This document shows positions 27,315 to 36,009 of a stretch of 64,000 bases of DNA, in pieces. The stretch comes from CAVVXX01 sp963707975 (GTDB taxonomy: Bacteria; Pseudomonadota; Alphaproteobacteria; Micropepsales; Micropepsaceae). Made by a program: the position numbers and the translations under genes. Numbering within the stretch: position 1 is the first letter of the stretch; every line of letters starts with the position of its first letter. Below the pieces are notes generated by a model. The model was not told the origin of the DNA and ran no database searches. It saw only the letters and a list, made by a program, of their open reading frames with translations. The stretch is from the NCBI GenBank assembly GCA_963707975.1, contig OY970177.1, positions 310,001 through 374,000 on the forward strand, in the 5' to 3' direction.

Positions 27315-27626
27315 ATGGAGAGAATGTCGCCACCCAAGAAGTTTAGTAAGAACTTGAATGCCATGCAGCGAAAGCTTGCTGAGTACGAATTTCTGTATAG
27401 AGGCCTCGAACGAACAATCAAGACGATGAAGCCGGGCCCAGAGAAGCGCCGGTGTGAACTACAATTGCAGTGGGTAGCGGATCGTTTGCGAGATCCCTTC
27501 GAAAGGGAAGAACTATGTCCCGAAAGATTGAACCGGACATCCGCATATTGGCTAACGGAAGCCGAATTTCAAAAGTCACTCATGCGCAAGTTCCAAAGAG
27601 CGGGCGATGCCCGTAGAGCGCGTTAA
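27315..27626 (+). CDS. Hypothetical helical protein
   Basis: The 103-residue soluble protein is strongly charged and mostly helical by composition (NAMQRKLAEYEFLYRGLERT, then a Lys/Arg-rich tail). GGGGAG precedes ATG 27315. No family is recognised and it has no operon partner. Confidence 0.5.
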   Translation: MERMSPPKKFSKNLNAMQRKLAEYEFLYRGLERTIKTMKPGPEKRRCELQLQWVADRLRDPFEREELCPERLNRTSAYWLTEAEFQKSLMRKFQRAGDARRAR

Positions 27627-27717
27627 TGCGAATTGGCCGCTACAAAAGCTCATGAGAAAGGCAAGGGACTTCGAGCTGAAGGTCGCTGAGTGCGGGTTGG
27701 CAGTGCTTAGCGGTGCC

Positions 27718-27743
27718 AAAGTGTCTTTGTAGTGTTTTGCACT
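27718..27743. repeat. AGTG...CACT palindrome, variant copy
   Basis: AAAGTGTCTTTG, TAGT, GTTTTGCACT. It lies just past the 3' end of the SnoaL-like gene. Confidence 0.5.
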
Positions 27744-27767
27744 CGCCACGCACCAAAACCCGTAATG

Positions 27768-28190
27768 TCATGGGTGCATCAAATCTTGGCCCTGCTGAAG
27801 GAGAACACTCGCTGTGTCAAAGAACCCTTGATGGGAAATGACTTTGCCGTCACGCATAATCCAGCGTATTGCGAGATCAAGCTTCACCTGTTTGCCACTT
27901 GATTGATGGGCTGCCTCAACCTCGAAAAGGCCCCAGACAGTCTCACCTTCCGCGACGATTTCTTTCGCCTGAAAGCGGCGAAACATGTAGGTGGCTGCAA
28001 TCAGTGCTAACAACTCCTTGACACCGTCACGATTTGTGTGGCCTCCGCCGAACCGAAAATACGGCACCGGGGAATTTGACGTCCACTGCACGTTGTCATC
28101 CAGCGCGGTAAGGAGTGGTTGCATGTCACCTTCGGCGAAAGCCCGCGTGACACGCGCCATCAGGGTCTTATTGGCCTGTTCTTCGTTCAA
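27768..28190 (-). CDS. SnoaL/NTF2-like protein
   Basis: The 140-residue protein fits the NTF2-like cone fold: an N-terminal helix with ARVTRAFAEGDMQPLL, DDNVQWTSNSP, then GRDGVKELL-like and WIMRDGKVISHQGFFD strands. Members include ketosteroid-isomerase-like enzymes and binding proteins. The substrate is unknown. No signal peptide. Confidence 0.7.
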   Translation of the reverse strand: MNEEQANKTLMARVTRAFAEGDMQPLLTALDDNVQWTSNSPVPYFRFGGGHTNRDGVKELLALIAATYMFRRFQAKEIVAEGETVWGLFEVEAAHQSSGKQVKLDLAIRWIMRDGKVISHQGFFDTASVLLQQGQDLMHP

Positions 28191-28465
28191 ACTTATCGAT
28201 CCCTATTCCTGATAGTTTATCGTTGCTTCGGACATCGGTAAAAATCGATCTTGATGCGGAACAATGCAAACGCCTGGCGTGGGCTTGCGCAGGGAGTCAC
28301 CTAAATGCGGATCAGATACTAGCGAGTCGGCGCGCCCTCATCTAGGCGCGGCAACCTCCACCGGCATCTAGCTAAGCCCCGTTCCCTTTCCGCGCGATGC
28401 TATGGCCAGCATAGGCCGCGGGGAAAAGGTACTCCGCCACTGCACAAATGAAGCAAGCCAACGGG

Positions 28466-28648
28466 TTATAGTCGGAGCGTGTTCATTCGCTGACACTCAT
28501 CACAGAGCCGGTAACTGGCTGTACCGGGACGCCTCTCGTGCTGCGGAATATCGCGGCCCGGAGCGCAAGCGCTGTTGTTGTGGAATACGCGATTTGGGAT
28601 TGGCTTCAAAGCTTCATTGACAGAATGGAACGGTGTTGTGGTTGGCAT
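28466..28648 (-). CDS. Small conserved protein with Cys/His motif
   Basis: The 60-residue protein contains TPFHSVNEA, FHNNSACAPG and GTASYRLCDECQRM. The single Cys plus CxxC with nearby His residues suggests a small zinc site. The pattern resembles a family common in alphaproteobacteria. GGGAGG lies 7 bases before ATG 28648, which favours a real gene. Confidence 0.65.
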   Translation of the reverse strand: MPTTTPFHSVNEALKPIPNRVFHNNSACAPGRDIPQHERRPGTASYRLCDECQRMNTLRL

Positions 28649-28930
28649 GACTGCCTCCCATGGTTGAAGTCGCCTTGACCGAAGAGATCTGAAAAGTTCA
28701 GCTTGAGCGTGCCGTTAGACTTCGTTCCGCGGGCGGCCGTGAGTTTGGCGGAATTGACGCGGGCGGTGCCTCAACCTACCTACCCAAGTCATGTCACAAC
28801 GCCAGAATTTGACCCACTGAAAGAGCAGAGTCGAATCTAGTCAAAGGGCGCCACCAGCAATTACTGCGAATGTATTGTGAATGGCGACGCTTTTGCACCG
28901 AAGTGTCGCGGGGGGTCGTCCGATCGTATC

Positions 28931-28957
28931 ACCGCTTTGGGTGAAAAGCAGACATTT
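28931..28957. repeat. Palindrome, degenerate
   Basis: ACCGCTTTGGGTGAAAAGC and GACATTT; the left end is lost. Confidence 0.5.
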
Positions 28958-28988
28958 GCGCTGGCAGTTATTTGGCCCGCACTCAAAA

Positions 28989-29013
28989 GAGTATTTGGCC
29001 GCATATACACTTT
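28989..29013. repeat. AGTG...CACT palindrome, copy 2
   Basis: GAGTATTTGGCCGCATATACAC; followed by TTTCGGC as in copy 3. Confidence 0.55.
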
Positions 29014-29056
29014 CGGCAATCGAAGACGCTGAGCTCGTCACCGGCAGTGAGTAAGG

Positions 29057-29084
29057 TCTGCATTTTATCCAAAGCGGACATTTG
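29057..29084. repeat. Palindrome, degenerate left arm
   Basis: TCTGCATTTTATCC then AAAGCGGACATTTG. Confidence 0.5.
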
Positions 29085-29125
29085 TCCACGAGTGCCGATT
29101 GTTCAGTGTGCGTCCGCTAAGGGCG

Positions 29126-29151
29126 CATGGGACGGAGTGATCCGTCCCATG
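29126..29151 (-). terminator. Perfect hairpin downstream of hsp20
   Basis: CATGGGACGGA pairs with TCCGTCCCATG around GTGA. No T run follows on the minus strand, so a stabilising 3' end is as likely as a terminator. Confidence 0.4.
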
Positions 29152-29202
29152 CCGCCAGTCTTCGCGTGCCGTAAGCGGGGGCAAACGGCGCGTTTTCTTC
29201 AT

Positions 29203-29691
29203 CTAATGGTCTAGCGCCTTTACCGGAATCTTGACCATCTTGGCATGCGTGCCAACCGGCTTCGGCAGCGTGATTGTCAATACGCCATTCACAAAATATG
29301 ACTTTACCATCTTGGCATCGGGTTCGAACGGCAGAGTGATTGAACGTGCAAAACAGCCGAACGTCCGTTCCTGAGCATAGTAATAGTCCGTCTTATTCTC
29401 CTCACGGTCCATTTTCTTCTGACCTTTAATCGTGAGTACGTCTTCATTCAACACTACCTCTACATCCTTCTGTTCAACGCCGGGCAATTCGGCCTGAACC
29501 TCGAACGAGTTATCCATCTCACGCATGCTAATCCGCGGCGCAGCCCTGCTGCAGGCTTTAGGTGACGAGGAATAACCGAACTCATCGAAGAAATGGTCGA
29601 TCTCGTTAGGGAATGACGAGAAAAACCCATTGCGGGGCTCGAAGATTGAGCCTTGTCTAAACCATGGGCTTTGGGGGACTAGGTATGTCAT
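29203..29691 (-). CDS. Small heat-shock protein Hsp20
   Basis: The 162-residue protein has the alpha-crystallin domain from about residue 55: SFEVQAELPGVEQKDVEVVL, LTIKGQKK, then YFVNGVLTITLPKP with the family core GVLTITLPK, and an IPV motif near the C-terminus (VKIPVKAL). It is an ATP-independent holdase. ATG 29691 follows AGGAGAG at a good distance; the longer open frame upstream has no family content and runs through a palindrome. Confidence 0.9.
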   Translation of the reverse strand: MTYLVPQSPWFRQGSIFEPRNGFFSSFPNEIDHFFDEFGYSSSPKACSRAAPRISMREMDNSFEVQAELPGVEQKDVEVVLNEDVLTIKGQKKMDREENKTDYYYAQERTFGCFARSITLPFEPDAKMVKSYFVNGVLTITLPKPVGTHAKMVKIPVKALDH

Positions 29692-29894
29692 GTGACTCTC
29701 CTGCTCTGATACCCGCAAGCCTGCTCTAAGTGAGCGTCCGCTTGCAGAATGCATATAGACTTTTCGCAGAGCCGGTCCTTGATGTAGATCAGAAGCACCG
29801 GAGCCGATTCCTAGCGAAACTTGAAAAATATGATGTAGACAGCTTGACCTGATGTAGCTCTGAGCCGGCGGGATAGTATGTCCGCAACATTCTA

Positions 29895-29925
29895 ATATCC
29901 GCTTCTGGCGATAAGCAGACATTTG
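29895..29925. repeat. Palindrome, TGGCGAT-loop type
   Basis: ATCCGCTTCTGGCGATAAGC then AGACATT; upstream of hsp20. Confidence 0.7.
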
Positions 29926-30048
29926 CCGCCGAACTCGCTGCGGGAAAGTGAGGGCGAAGCAGCACGGCACCAAATGGAAGTTGCGTCTGCTGGTGCTTTC
30001 CAAATTAGTCCCTCAATGTCCTAATTTGGCAGGTGGTGTGTCCTAGGT

Positions 30049-30288
30049 TCATTTTTTGAGTGGCACCCACCCGCGTTTCACATCGCCCTCGGCGATTTCC
30101 ATGAGGTGATCGACTAGATCGATTGGCATGGCGTCAATCGCTGTTTCGTGGCTGACACTGTATGACGCATCAGTTACAGGCTTGCCATGTTCAAACACCC
30201 GCACTGTCCAAGCCCGTCCATGGGGGAACGCCTTGACGATTAGTTTGCGATCCTCATGCTCAAATGTGCGTTCTCGATTAGCCGTCAT
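30049..30288 (-). CDS. Small hypothetical cytoplasmic protein
   Basis: The 79-residue protein has two beta-like strands (RKLIVKAFPHGRAWTVRVF) and a C-terminal helix ending in a basic tail. GGGAG lies upstream of ATG 30288. It resembles short conserved proteins of rhizobia, but no function is known. Confidence 0.55.
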   Translation of the reverse strand: MTANRERTFEHEDRKLIVKAFPHGRAWTVRVFEHGKPVTDASYSVSHETAIDAMPIDLVDHLMEIAEGDVKRGWVPLKK

Positions 30289-30535
30289 TTGAAATCTCCC
30301 ATCATTCGCACTCGCGGAACAACCTATCCTAAGTGAGCAGGCATTAGGAATCAGCCTGATCAAGCTTGTAGCTCACTTCGTCGCCGCACCGCCTCTCAAG
30401 CGCAGGCCTTTCACAGTAATTGATGGTGAAAAGTGTGAACCATAAACAATTTTGAGGTTATATTCATTGGCCGAGATTTGATGGAAGGTTTGTTGCGCAA
30501 ACCGGCACTGCAAAGGCATAATTCGGGAGAGCACG

Positions 30536-30937
30536 ATGACTGAAGTGTCTGCGTTCCGTCTCAACATTATGAGGGTCGGTTACTTTCTCTTGGTCGGGGG
30601 GCTTGGTTACACAATATGGCCGGGTCTAATTCACCACGATGGGTGGACCTCGACGCAAGGATACGTTTCCAGTTTGCTGGCGGCGCTATCGGTTTTGGCA
30701 GTTTTTGGTATCCGGTATCCGCTGCAAACGTTGCCTGTACTTCTCTTCGAACTCGTATGGAAGGCGATCTGGTTGATCGCAATCGCGTTTCCGCTATGGG
30801 TTGCTCATGAGATGAACCCTACAACTTGGCGAATGGTCACAGTCTGCTTAGCCGCAGTTATTATTTTTCCGATCCTAATTCCGTGGCCCTATGTGTTCAC
30901 AAATTACTTGTTGAAGTCTGGAGACCGATGGTGGTGA
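30536..30937 (+). CDS. Four-helix membrane protein
   Basis: The 133-residue protein has four hydrophobic segments (about 15-32, 43-60, 66-90 and 100-122). It contains GYTIWPGLIHH near the first and WPYVFTNYLLKSGDRWW at the end. It begins behind GGGAG and is monocistronic. It is recognisable as a conserved hypothetical membrane protein only. Confidence 0.65.
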   Translation: MTEVSAFRLNIMRVGYFLLVGGLGYTIWPGLIHHDGWTSTQGYVSSLLAALSVLAVFGIRYPLQTLPVLLFELVWKAIWLIAIAFPLWVAHEMNPTTWRMVTVCLAAVIIFPILIPWPYVFTNYLLKSGDRWW

Positions 30938-31020
30938 GGTGAAAAAGCCATCACGTTGGCCGTGACTGGCCTAATTCGGCCAGTACCCAAATCCGGCTAG
31001 TGAGGGGCAAAAGCAGCCAG

Positions 31021-31055
31021 TACTGCCCGCCATTGGGAGGTTGGTGATAGGGTGA
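31021..31055 (+). promoter_or_regulatory. 5' element, copy 5
   Basis: AGTACTGCCCGCCATTGGG then AGGTTGGTGATAGGGTGA would read the DUF5671 gene. It ends 6 bases before one possible ATG (31062) and 63 before another (31119). The nearest start would leave almost no leader if transcription began inside the element, which favours the later ATG. Confidence 0.7.
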
Positions 31056-31118
31056 GGGCGCATGGCGTCCGCAATCGGATTCAGGACCATCTATCGCCAG
31101 AATTGGAGCCTCACTCAG

Positions 31119-31751
31119 ATGAACTCGGAACTCCTCGAATTTACTCGCCAGGCTCTAGGTGCGGGAATCCACCGCGACGAGGTCGCCAAAGTGCTTAAAG
31201 AGGCTGGTTGGGCCCACAGCGAAATTTCTGCGGCACTTAATGCGTTCTCTCCCGTCGCTTTTCCTGTACCTGTACCGAAACCAAAACCCTATCTCTCAGC
31301 GTACGAAGTTTTCATCTACTTAGTTCTGTTCACTGCGCTCTACGTGAGTGCATATAACCTCGGATCCCTGGCCTTTAATTTTATCAATCGAGCTTTCCCA
31401 GACCCGCTTCAGAATCGGGAATACACAGTTTACGTCAGCAATGCGATCCGTTGGAATGTTGCTTCACTTGTGGTCGCTTTTCCGCTCTTTCTCTACATCT
31501 TCAGCTTGATCAATAAGGCCATTTCAAAAGATCCGACAAAGCGAAGTTCGCGTCCGCGCAAATGGCTCACGTATTTGACATTATTCGTTGCTGCTTTCTC
31601 GTTAACTGGCGACTTGACGACCCTTTTGTACAACGCTCTCGGTGGTGAGCTGACAGTGCGCTTCGTACTCAAGGTTGTGACAGTTGCTGTCATCGCGGGA
31701 GGGGCGTTTGCCTATTTCCTTTCGGATCTAAGAAAGGAAGAAAAGGTGTGA
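31119..31751 (+). CDS. DUF5671-type membrane protein
   Basis: From ATG 31119 the protein has 210 residues. A cytoplasmic UBA-like helix bundle comes first (ELLEFTRQALGAGIHRDEVA, then GWAHSEISAALNAF). A Pro-rich linker (VPVPKPKPYLSAYEVF) and four membrane segments follow, as in the DUF5671 family. An earlier in-frame ATG at 31062 would add 19 residues next to the 5' element. The last bases overlap the next gene, so the two are translated together. Function unknown. Confidence 0.7.
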   Translation: MNSELLEFTRQALGAGIHRDEVAKVLKEAGWAHSEISAALNAFSPVAFPVPVPKPKPYLSAYEVFIYLVLFTALYVSAYNLGSLAFNFINRAFPDPLQNREYTVYVSNAIRWNVASLVVAFPLFLYIFSLINKAISKDPTKRSSRPRKWLTYLTLFVAAFSLTGDLTTLLYNALGGELTVRFVLKVVTVAVIAGGAFAYFLSDLRKEEKV

Positions 31752-32182
31752 AGATTTCTTCAACAACCCTGTTTGTTACGCTCGCCAGTGCTGCGGTTCT
31801 GCTGGCCGTAGTTGCGGGCGTTGTTATTATCGGCTCTCCGACACAAGTGCGTATGTATCGAATGGATGAGCAGCGCGTGCAGGACTTAAGGTCTATCTCG
31901 AATTCGATTGAAGTATTTCGAAATGTTCACTCAGCCCTTCCCGATACGCTTGACAAGCTGCTAACGGATTCGTCTTCGCCGTACCTGCACGTCACCGACC
32001 CGGAATCCAAGCTGCCCTACGAATATAAAATAAACGACGCCGCATCGTACGTGCTTTGCGCTCAGTTCGGTGCGACATCCCGGACAAGCTCTGAGAGAAC
32101 ATGGGACGTACCAAATTTCTGGAATCACGGGGCAGGCCGACAATGTTTCAACCTTAAGGCCCGGGGCCAAATCCAACACTAG
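31748..32182 (+). CDS. Membrane-anchored pseudopilin-like protein
   Basis: The 144-residue protein starts with GTG within the stop of the DUF5671 gene. It has an N-terminal helix (to about 28), a polar coil with RMDEQRVQDLRSISNSIEVF and a C-terminal domain with YEYKINDAASYVLCAQF. This is the layout of type II secretion pseudopilins, but the prepilin cleavage site is not clear. The pairing with DUF5671 proteins suggests one membrane complex. Confidence 0.65.
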   Translation: MKISSTTLFVTLASAAVLLAVVAGVVIIGSPTQVRMYRMDEQRVQDLRSISNSIEVFRNVHSALPDTLDKLLTDSSSPYLHVTDPESKLPYEYKINDAASYVLCAQFGATSRTSSERTWDVPNFWNHGAGRQCFNLKARGQIQH

Positions 32183-32554
32183 TGAACGCTTAGTGGTCGG
32201 TTGAATTGAACTGGTGTGGGGTGTGGGGTGCCTAAAGTGTGGCTCACTTTCGAGATAGCAATACCTCCCTCCCCACCTGAGGGGGCATCTCTGTTGGCGT
32301 CACACCCCAAGAGGGATTTACGCGGAGGAAAATAGATGGCCTCGCGGTGAACATACACGGCTAACCCAGCGGCACGACAAGTCCTTTGGGCGTGGACGCC
32401 ACCGCCCACCCTACGAACATGCACGGCTCTTTGCAGGGCCGATGAAGGGTTCGATGCGCTCACTGCCCACTTTTGGAAGATTGGTGATATTATAATGGTG
32501 GGCGGCTGAGGAGAGCAGTTGTGGGCCGCCAGGTTTGCGTAGGGGACTGTTGAA
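32183..32554. other. Intergenic region with a 5' element
   Basis: No gene is seen; open frames on the minus strand lack family content. The 5' element at 32461 is the only recognised feature. Confidence 0.5.
32461..32495 (+). promoter_or_regulatory. 5' element, copy 6
   Basis: CACTGCCCACTTTTGGAAG then ATTGGTGATATTATAA. The 3' end here contains TATAAT, a better -10 box than other copies. It lies 59 bases before ATG 32555. Confidence 0.6.
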
Positions 32555-33325
32555 ATGTTCAAGATGTTCAAATCGTGGCGATCCATTCGCTGGCTCGCCC
32601 TCTTAGTTTCACTCGCGATTGATGGCTTCATATTCTACGAAGCGGGCCCGTTTACCGCGCGCGGCTTCATGGCCAGTGGAATCGGCGCGGCATTGCTGTT
32701 TTTGATCGTTCTGGAGATTGCGCTGAATTTGCGTGGTCAGGGGCGCATCAGAGGTGCGCTCGACGAGAAAGAAAAGATTGTCTATCAGGTGGGACGGCAC
32801 CTTTTCGACCTGTTCGCGAGAGTCGGGAAGGATCGCGCGGCGGGTTACGCTCTATCGATACCTATATTGTTAGCCATCGCGACCAGTGTTGGCGTGCTTT
32901 GGCTTGGGTGGCGGGTACATCAATTTCCAAACGACTCATATTTGACAGAATCGGTCGAGTATGCATTTGCGGGGTACCTACCGCTGCTCATTGCAATACC
33001 TTTTATTCTCGAACACGTGAGCGAATGGAGAAGTTGGCAGTATATACTCGCCGAAGATACCGAGTCACACATTCCAAGGCTCCTCATAAGTCACGGTGTC
33101 TTGGAATACGACTTCGAGTCGGTGGCGCTTCAGCGAACCGTGACTACCCATCTCCATCAAAGTTTTTGGGATACCCTGGTAGACATTGGTGATATCGAGA
33201 TTCGTGAGACTGCGGGCGGCAAGGCCGAGGTGCTCGAATGCCTATGGAAGCCGCGTGCAATGGCAAAGCAGATTCAGACCGTAATAAATCGTTGGGGTAG
33301 GGGGCACGGGACTCAAGTTGATTAG
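32555..33325 (+). CDS. Membrane protein with C-terminal PH-like region
   Basis: The 256-residue protein has two N-terminal helices (about 10-56), a charged loop (DEKEKIVYQVGRH) and two more helices (about 95-150). Near the end, VTTHLHQSFWDTLVDIGDIEI resembles the VxxxQ...L.VGDVEI strand pattern of bacterial PH-like (bPH2) domains. No close family is certain. Confidence 0.55.
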   Translation: MFKMFKSWRSIRWLALLVSLAIDGFIFYEAGPFTARGFMASGIGAALLFLIVLEIALNLRGQGRIRGALDEKEKIVYQVGRHLFDLFARVGKDRAAGYALSIPILLAIATSVGVLWLGWRVHQFPNDSYLTESVEYAFAGYLPLLIAIPFILEHVSEWRSWQYILAEDTESHIPRLLISHGVLEYDFESVALQRTVTTHLHQSFWDTLVDIGDIEIRETAGGKAEVLECLWKPRAMAKQIQTVINRWGRGHGTQVD

Positions 33326-33659
33326 ATGCTAGCGATAGAAATTTTGGGGTCACTAGGGCACCAAGTTTTCCTGGAAGATTTCATGCCGAACGCTGCCACC
33401 GTATATGATGGTTTGCTTGAAGTGTGACGATTTGCCGAGACCGCCACTGGACGCGACATGACGCTCATAGTGTATTTGGCCGCAAATACACTATCGGCGG
33501 TCCATAATTGTCGTAAACGTCAGGCATTCCGCAATATCAGCATTTGACCCAAAGCGGATTCTTCTAACAGAGCAACGTGATTGGCTCAGACCATCGGCCA
33601 TGGCCCTTGCGGGGGCAGTATTATGCTGATATGTGAACAATGTTCACTATATGTAAACA
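33326..33659. other. Intergenic region before tetR
   Basis: It holds one AGTG...CACT repeat, a degenerate palindrome (33535-33560) and the operator listed below. No gene is supported. Confidence 0.6.
33469..33493. repeat. AGTG...CACT palindrome, copy 3
   Basis: AGTGTATTTG, GCCG, CAAATACACT is a perfect inverted repeat. Confidence 0.65.
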
Positions 33660-33667
33660 ATGGTCAT
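33633..33667. promoter_or_regulatory. Tandem operator of the TetR gene
   Basis: GTGAACAATGTTCAC is a 7+1+7 inverted repeat. A weaker copy, GTAAACAATGGTCAT, follows with centres 20 bases apart, two helical turns. The second site overlaps the start codon, which suggests autorepression. Confidence 0.6.
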
Positions 33668-33668
33668 A

Positions 33669-34286
33669 ATGGCTCAATCGAAAACACAGAACACCCGTGG
33701 GCGCCTCCTCGACGCCGCTCAGAAACGCCTGCTGTACGGCAACGCTGGCGACGTGACGCTGCGCAAAGTTGCGAAAGATGCCGGCGTCTCTCCGGCTGCG
33801 GTTTACCGACATTTTCCAGGCAAGGAAGCGCTCATCGAAGAAATTACGATGGCCGCCATCGAGCGCTTTGAGCATTCTTTGTGGAGGGAGATTGCCTCCT
33901 TGCCCGTCGGTTCGATCGAACGGCTCGTACGCCTGGGGGAGGCCTATATCCGCTTTGCCGCGTCCAATCCCGGCGACTTCGATGCCTTGTTCACGCCTTC
34001 AAAAGCGGGGCCGCGCCCGTTGGATCGGTTCTCGGGAGGTGTGGGCTACGACCTGCTCAAGCAATGTGTTGGAGAAGCGATGGAGTCCGGCGCCTTGAAG
34101 CGTGCCGATCCCGCTCTCGTCTCTTTGTTGCTGTGGACGCGCGTTCACGGCATCGTGCAGTTGTTGAGGACAGTGAATTTTGCGGGCGAGGTCGCGGTCG
34201 CCAAGGGCGCAGAAGGGCCGCGCAAAGTATTTGCTGCAACTAGCGCGATGATTTTTGACGGGCTTTCAAAGAAGGCCACAAAATGA
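33669..34286 (+). CDS. TetR/AcrR-family regulator
   Basis: The 205-residue protein has the N-terminal helix-turn-helix VTLRKVAKDAGVSPAAVYRH followed by FPGKEALIEEI, a canonical TetR reader. The C-terminal ligand domain follows (TetR_C type, with VSLLLWTRVHGIVQLL). ATG 33669 gives the usual N-terminal length; an in-frame ATG at 33660 is also possible. The stop overlaps the ATG of the Lnt-like gene by four bases, so the regulator and enzyme form one operon. Confidence 0.85.
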   Translation: MAQSKTQNTRGRLLDAAQKRLLYGNAGDVTLRKVAKDAGVSPAAVYRHFPGKEALIEEITMAAIERFEHSLWREIASLPVGSIERLVRLGEAYIRFAASNPGDFDALFTPSKAGPRPLDRFSGGVGYDLLKQCVGEAMESGALKRADPALVSLLLWTRVHGIVQLLRTVNFAGEVAVAKGAEGPRKVFAATSAMIFDGLSKKATK

Positions 34287-35755
34287 CGCGTCTCGTCTGC
34301 CTCGTGCTCGGGCTCGCGTTATTGCTTGTCTCGAACGGCCATATCATTGCGCCGTTTGCGAGCATAGCGAGTGCTGCACTGATCCTTGTCTTCATCGATG
34401 GCGACAGACCGGTGCTACGCCTGGCTGTGCTGGCTCCGCTTTTCGCCCTCGCGCATTGTTTTATCTGGGACGGGGTCATACCTTTGCCGGGAGTACTCTA
34501 TTTTGTGGTCGCTTCAGTTTACGGGCTTGCCCATTTTCTTCCCTATGTGATGCATCGACTATTCGGCGCGTCCCAACGGCCCTTTGTTTTCACGCTTGTT
34601 TTCCCTTCCGCCTATGTTGTCGTTGAAGCTTTGATCGAGGCATTTACGCCGTACGGCAGCTGGTCATCGCTCGCCTATACGCAGGACCCCGCAAGCGGAA
34701 TTGGCCAGTTGGCCGCGTTTGGCGGGATCGGCTTGGTTACGTTCGGGCTAACTTGGCTGGCTTCAATTCTTGCCTGGCCTTGGGCACAGCCGCAGAACCA
34801 AATCCGGCAGTTGGCGACGGTCGCCATCGGCGCCGCCGTCGTACTGACTGCGCTATCTGGGCTTCCTGTTTTGCGCGAGGACTCTTTTAGTGCACCTAAG
34901 TCGGTCGTAACCTTGGCCGGGCTGTCGTCCGACCCGGCGCTAGACCATGCGCTACTGCGGTTGATGGGCGACGGCAAGCACGCGCTATCCAAGGAAGCAC
35001 TGGCCGCGGCAGATGCGCTTAACAGCGACCTCAGCGCCCGCACCCGGAAAGCCGCAGACCGCGGGGCGAAAATCGTCGCATGGTCCGAAGCTGCGGCAAG
35101 AATTCTTAAGCCCGATGAAACCCGTTTTCTGCATGATCTCGCCGCGTTAGCTCACGAAAAGGGGATATATCTTTTTGCCGCGTACGGCACCTTCGATCCC
35201 GTTAGCCCTATAAAGCATTTCGAGAATCGCGTGGCGGCCATTGCCCCGACGGGAGGCGTGATTTGGATATTCGATAAGGCGCATCCCGTTGCTGGTTCAG
35301 AAGCAAGTTTCGTAAAGGCCGGCGCCGCAAAATTGCTGTCAATCGACACGCCATTTGGGCGCATCGGCGTCATCATTTGTCATGATGCCGATTTTCCTGC
35401 GTTCGTACGCCAAGCTAGAATGCGTGGCGTCGATTTGTTGATCAACCCGGTTAACGACTGGGCAGAGATCCAGGACCTGCACGCGAACATGGCGCGTTAT
35501 CGTGCGGTCGAAAATGGATTGACGTTGGCGCGCGTCGCCAATGGCGTTTCGCTTGTCGCCGATCCAGCTGGGCGCGTGCAAGCGAGGCGCAATAGTTTTG
35601 CTGGAGAAGGTTTGGATCTGATCGCTGTAATGTCGGTTCGCAGCACGGCCCTGCATTGGTCGGTTGATGCGAAGATGAAGTTTTTTGCGATTTTCGCGCT
35701 GCTCGTATTGGCGGGGCTCGCGTTCCTCAGGCGACCGCTAAACAAAAAGCCTTGA
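34283..35755 (+). CDS. Lnt-like membrane carbon-nitrogen hydrolase
   Basis: The 490-residue protein has an N-terminal block of about six membrane helices (to about 200), a nitrilase-superfamily domain (210-455) and one C-terminal helix, the architecture of apolipoprotein N-acyltransferase. The triad is visible: Glu in AWSEAAARI, Lys in IFDKAHPV and Cys in IICHDADFP. Some flanking residues differ from housekeeping Lnt, and control by a local TetR is unusual for an essential gene. It may be a specialised paralogue acting on another amide or acyl donor. Confidence 0.75.
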   Translation: MTRLVCLVLGLALLLVSNGHIIAPFASIASAALILVFIDGDRPVLRLAVLAPLFALAHCFIWDGVIPLPGVLYFVVASVYGLAHFLPYVMHRLFGASQRPFVFTLVFPSAYVVVEALIEAFTPYGSWSSLAYTQDPASGIGQLAAFGGIGLVTFGLTWLASILAWPWAQPQNQIRQLATVAIGAAVVLTALSGLPVLREDSFSAPKSVVTLAGLSSDPALDHALLRLMGDGKHALSKEALAAADALNSDLSARTRKAADRGAKIVAWSEAAARILKPDETRFLHDLAALAHEKGIYLFAAYGTFDPVSPIKHFENRVAAIAPTGGVIWIFDKAHPVAGSEASFVKAGAAKLLSIDTPFGRIGVIICHDADFPAFVRQARMRGVDLLINPVNDWAEIQDLHANMARYRAVENGLTLARVANGVSLVADPAGRVQARRNSFAGEGLDLIAVMSVRSTALHWSVDAKMKFFAIFALLVLAGLAFLRRPLNKKP

Positions 35756-35795
35756 AATGCGAGGATGTTTCAAGGATAGGAGACTGCGCCGTAGT

Positions 35796-35827
35796 CATGT
35801 CTGCTTGTGGCGAAAAGCGGACATTCA
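35796..35827. repeat. Palindrome abutting a 5' element
   Basis: ATGTCTGCTTGTGGCG and AAAAGCGGACATTC. Its right end touches the inverted 5' element (ATTCATTCACCC), as it does at 49717. Confidence 0.75.
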
Positions 35828-35828
35828 T

Positions 35829-35863
35829 TCACCCTATCACCAATCTCCCAAGAGCGAGCAGTG
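35829..35863 (-). promoter_or_regulatory. 5' element, copy 7 (orphan)
   Basis: TCACCCTATCACCAATCTCC then CAAGAGCGAGCAGTG. No gene starts beyond it on the minus strand. Confidence 0.6.
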
Positions 35864-36009
35864 CATGGGTGGCAAGTGGGTCGCGCCACGACAAACACTT
35901 TGGGTCCGCCCTGCAGTTCGATGCCGCACAGACGCTCGTATGAATCTATTTACAACCGCACGAAAAGGGCGCTGGGAGCGGTCTCAAATCGATAATCGGA
36001 ACTTATCGC

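Larger units (their letters stand above)
28649..29202. other. Repeat-bearing intergenic region
   Basis: It contains two palindromes (28931-28957, 29057-29084), one AGTG...CACT repeat and a perfect hairpin near the hsp20 end. No gene is supported. Confidence 0.6.
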
